Shown here: positions 27,083 to 28,961 of the stretch, piece after piece | Layout: each line of letters opens with the position of its first letter | How positions within the stretch are numbered: the stretch's first letter is position 1 | NCBI GenBank assembly: GCA_035457725.1 | Contig: DATIBC010000084.1 | Location: 1-28,961, forward strand | Reading direction: 5' to 3' | Length of the DNA: 28,961 bases | Origin: DATFES01 sp035457725 | Lineage (GTDB): Bacteria; Pseudomonadota; Alphaproteobacteria; CACIAM-22H2 | The notes under the pieces: generated by a model | The model's database searches: none | The model's input: the letters and a program-made list of their open reading frames with translations, nothing else | What the model was told of the DNA's origin: nothing | Translations under genes and position numbers: made by a program

Positions 27083-28495
27083 CTAGATGTGAATCGGCCG
27101 ACCGTCTACCGCAAGCGCCGCTTCCTTGACCGCTTCGTTCAAAGTCGGATGGGCATGGCACGTCCGCGCGATGTCTTCGGCCGAAGCGCCGAACTCCATC
27201 GCCAGCACCAGCTCGGCGATCAGGTCGCCGGCGTTCGCGCCGACGATGTGGACGCCGAGCACGCGGTCGCTTGCCTTGTCGGCGAGGATCTTCACGAACC
27301 CATCGGTCATCGCCATCGCCCGCGCGCGCGCATTGGCGGTGAACGGAAACTTGCCGACTTTGAACGCGACGCCGGCATCCTTGAGCTGTTCTTCCGTCTG
27401 CCCCACCGACGCCGCTTCGGGCCAGGTGTAGACCACGCCCGGAATCGCATCGTAATTCACGTGACCGGCCTGGCCGGCGATGATCTCGGCCACGGCGACG
27501 CCTTCGTCTTCGGCCTTGTGGGCCAGCATTGGCCCGGCGATGACGTCGCCGATCGCCCAAACGCCCGCGACATTGGTGCGAAAATGCCCGTCGGTCTTGA
27601 TGCGGCCGCGCTCGTCGAGCGCTACGCCGGCCTCTGCAAGGCCAAGGCCTTCGGTGTATGGCCGCCGCCCGATGGCGACCAGCACGACATCGGCGACGAG
27701 CGTCTCGGCGCCGCCGCCATTCGCCGGCTCGATCGTCGCCTCGACGCCTCGATTGGTGAGCTTGGCAGCGGTGACCTTGGCGCCGAGCCTGAAGGCAAGC
27801 CCCTGTTTGGCGAGCACGCGTTGCATCTGCTTCGCCACCTCGCCGTCCATTCCGGGCAGGATCCGGTCGAGGAACTCGACCACCGTCACCTCGCTGCCGA
27901 GCCGCTTCCACACCGAGCCCATTTCGAGGCCGATATAGCCGGCGCCGATGACGATCAGCCGCTTCGGCACCTCGGCCAGCGCCAGCGCACCCGTCGACGA
28001 GACGATCTTGTTCTCGTCGATCGTCACGCCCGGCAGCGGCATGACGTCGGAGCCGGTGGCGATGACGATGTTTTTGGCGGCCAGCGTCGTCGTGCCGCCG
28101 CCGTCGCTTGAATGCACCTCGACCTTGCCCGCCGCGGCGACGCGGCCCGCGCCCTTGATCCAGTCGACCTTGTTCTTTTTGAACAGAAAGACGATGCCGC
28201 CGGTGTTGTCGGCGACCACCTTGTCCTTGTGGCCCATCATCGCCTTGAGGTCGAGCTCGACCTTGCCCACCTTGACGCCGTGGACGGCGAGGCCGTTATG
28301 CGCCTCGTGAAATTTCTCGGACGAATGCAGCAGCGCCTTGGACGGAATGCAGCCGACATTGAGACAGGTGCCGCCGAGGGTGGCGCGCTTCTCGACGCAC
28401 GCCGTCTTGAGGCGGAGCTGCGCCGCGCGAATCGCCGCGACGTAGCCGCCCGGCCCGCCGCCGATCACCACCACGTCGTATTGGGTGTCTGCCAT
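27083..28495 (-). CDS. lpdA: Dihydrolipoyl dehydrogenase (E3)
   Basis: E3 reoxidises the dihydrolipoamide of 2-oxoacid dehydrogenase complexes and passes electrons to NAD. The 470-residue protein has the FAD-binding VVVIGGGPGGYVAAIRAAQL, the redox disulfide in GGTCLNVGC (Cys44 and Cys49), the NAD-binding LIVIGAGYIGLEMGSVW, and the C-terminal His-Glu pair in CHAHPTLNEAV. Length is normal. It follows the E2 gene after ten bases, so it most likely serves the 2-oxoglutarate dehydrogenase complex of the TCA cycle. Confidence 0.97.
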   Translation of the reverse strand: MADTQYDVVVIGGGPGGYVAAIRAAQLRLKTACVEKRATLGGTCLNVGCIPSKALLHSSEKFHEAHNGLAVHGVKVGKVELDLKAMMGHKDKVVADNTGGIVFLFKKNKVDWIKGAGRVAAAGKVEVHSSDGGGTTTLAAKNIVIATGSDVMPLPGVTIDENKIVSSTGALALAEVPKRLIVIGAGYIGLEMGSVWKRLGSEVTVVEFLDRILPGMDGEVAKQMQRVLAKQGLAFRLGAKVTAAKLTNRGVEATIEPANGGGAETLVADVVLVAIGRRPYTEGLGLAEAGVALDERGRIKTDGHFRTNVAGVWAIGDVIAGPMLAHKAEDEGVAVAEIIAGQAGHVNYDAIPGVVYTWPEAASVGQTEEQLKDAGVAFKVGKFPFTANARARAMAMTDGFVKILADKASDRVLGVHIVGANAGDLIAELVLAMEFGASAEDIARTCHAHPTLNEAVKEAALAVDGRPIHI

Positions 28496-28505
28496 GGACG
28501 CCGCC

Positions 28506-28961
28506 TCACATATCGAGGACGATGCGCTGCGGATCCTCGATGCATTCCTTGACGCGGACGAGGAAGGTGACCGCCTCGCGCCCGTCGATGATGCGGTGGT
28601 CGTAGGACAGCGCCAGATACATCATCGGCCGCACCTCGACCTTGTCGCCGATCGCCATCGGCCGCGGCTGGATCTTGTGCATGCCCAAGATGCCCGATTG
28701 CGGCGGATTGAGGATCGGCGTCGACATCAGCGAACCGTAGACGCCGCCGTTCGAGATGGTGAACGTGCCGCCGGTCAAATCCTCGATGGTCAGCTTGCCG
28801 TCGCGCGCCTTCTTGCCCAGCTCGTTGATCGTCTTCTCGATTCCGGCGAAGGACAAGGCATCGGCGTCGCGCACCACCGGGACCACCAGGCCCTGCGGCG
28901 TGCCGACGGCGACGCCGATGTCGTAATGATTCTTGTAGATGAGATCGTCGCCGTCGATCTC
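28506..28961 (-). CDS. sucB: Dihydrolipoyllysine succinyltransferase, E2 of 2-oxoglutarate dehydrogenase (3' part)
   Basis: The open frame runs off the right edge of the window, so only the last 151 codons are present. They belong to the catalytic domain: NHYDIGVAVGTPQGLVVPVV, GGTFTISNGGVYGSLMSTPI, LNPPQSGILGMHKIQPRP, and the active-site YDHRIIDGREAVTFLVRVKE, in which the catalytic His is followed by Arg-Ile-Ile-Asp-Gly. The GGVYGSLMSTPILNPPQ version points to the succinyl rather than the acetyl enzyme. lpdA follows directly. sucA and sucCD would be expected further to the right. Confidence 0.96.
   Translation of the reverse strand, partial: EIDGDDLIYKNHYDIGVAVGTPQGLVVPVVRDADALSFAGIEKTINELGKKARDGKLTIEDLTGGTFTISNGGVYGSLMSTPILNPPQSGILGMHKIQPRPMAIGDKVEVRPMMYLALSYDHRIIDGREAVTFLVRVKECIEDPQRIVLDM

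Overview
The window is GC-rich chromosomal DNA from an alphaproteobacterium. The evidence is the split F1-ATPase operon in the order atpH-A-G-D-C without Fo genes, the alphaproteobacterial run rplU-rpmA-obgE-proB-proA-nadD-rsfS-rlmH-gpmI-envC-ctpA-divergent deacetylase-rppH, and priA / transaldolase / DUF484 / xerC next to lpdA and the 2-oxoglutarate dehydrogenase E2 gene. A gpmI gene between rlmH and envC suggests a Rhodospirillales-like or deep-branching lineage rather than a typical rhizobium; this is inference and the species cannot be named.

Left edge (1-480): an AT-rich stretch with four related short iterons lies against the 5' half of a tRNA-Ser(CGA) gene on the minus strand. The tRNA sequence stops matching just after the anticodon. 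A good sigma70-type promoter stands upstream of it, and a possible start codon lies at the extreme left end. I read this as one end of an integrative element inserted in the anticodon region, with its integrase gene just outside the window. To the right come a 44-codon candidate membrane protein and a Cys-type Ntn-hydrolase.

Positions 1740-14134, plus strand: a long co-directional housekeeping block. It covers ribosomal proteins L21/L27, ribosome-assembly GTPase Obg, proline synthesis (ProB, ProA), NAD synthesis (NadD), ribosome silencing and 23S methylation (RsfS, RlmH), glycolysis (GpmI), envelope/division functions (EnvC, CtpA, divergent deacetylase) and RNA pyrophosphohydrolase RppH. Many genes overlap by 1-4 bases, which suggests translational coupling. 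A compact inverted-repeat element separates rpmA from obgE.

Positions 14195-22542, minus strand: a di-iron ferritin-like protein, then the F1-ATPase operon (atpC at the left, atpH first transcribed), then priA with a plausible terminator behind it.

Positions 22628-25888, plus strand: transaldolase-like Fsa, a DUF484 protein, XerC and an ExoD-type membrane protein. ExoD is bracketed by two diverged copies of a palindromic intergenic repeat. Positions 26071-28961, minus strand: an alpha/beta hydrolase, lpdA and the 3' part of the 2-oxoglutarate dehydrogenase E2 gene.

Most of the window is ordinary conserved core genome. The parts worth a second look are the tRNA/integration junction, the non-coding repeats, the degenerate deacetylase, the Ntn-hydrolase and the di-iron protein. 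I found no convincing new multi-gene system.
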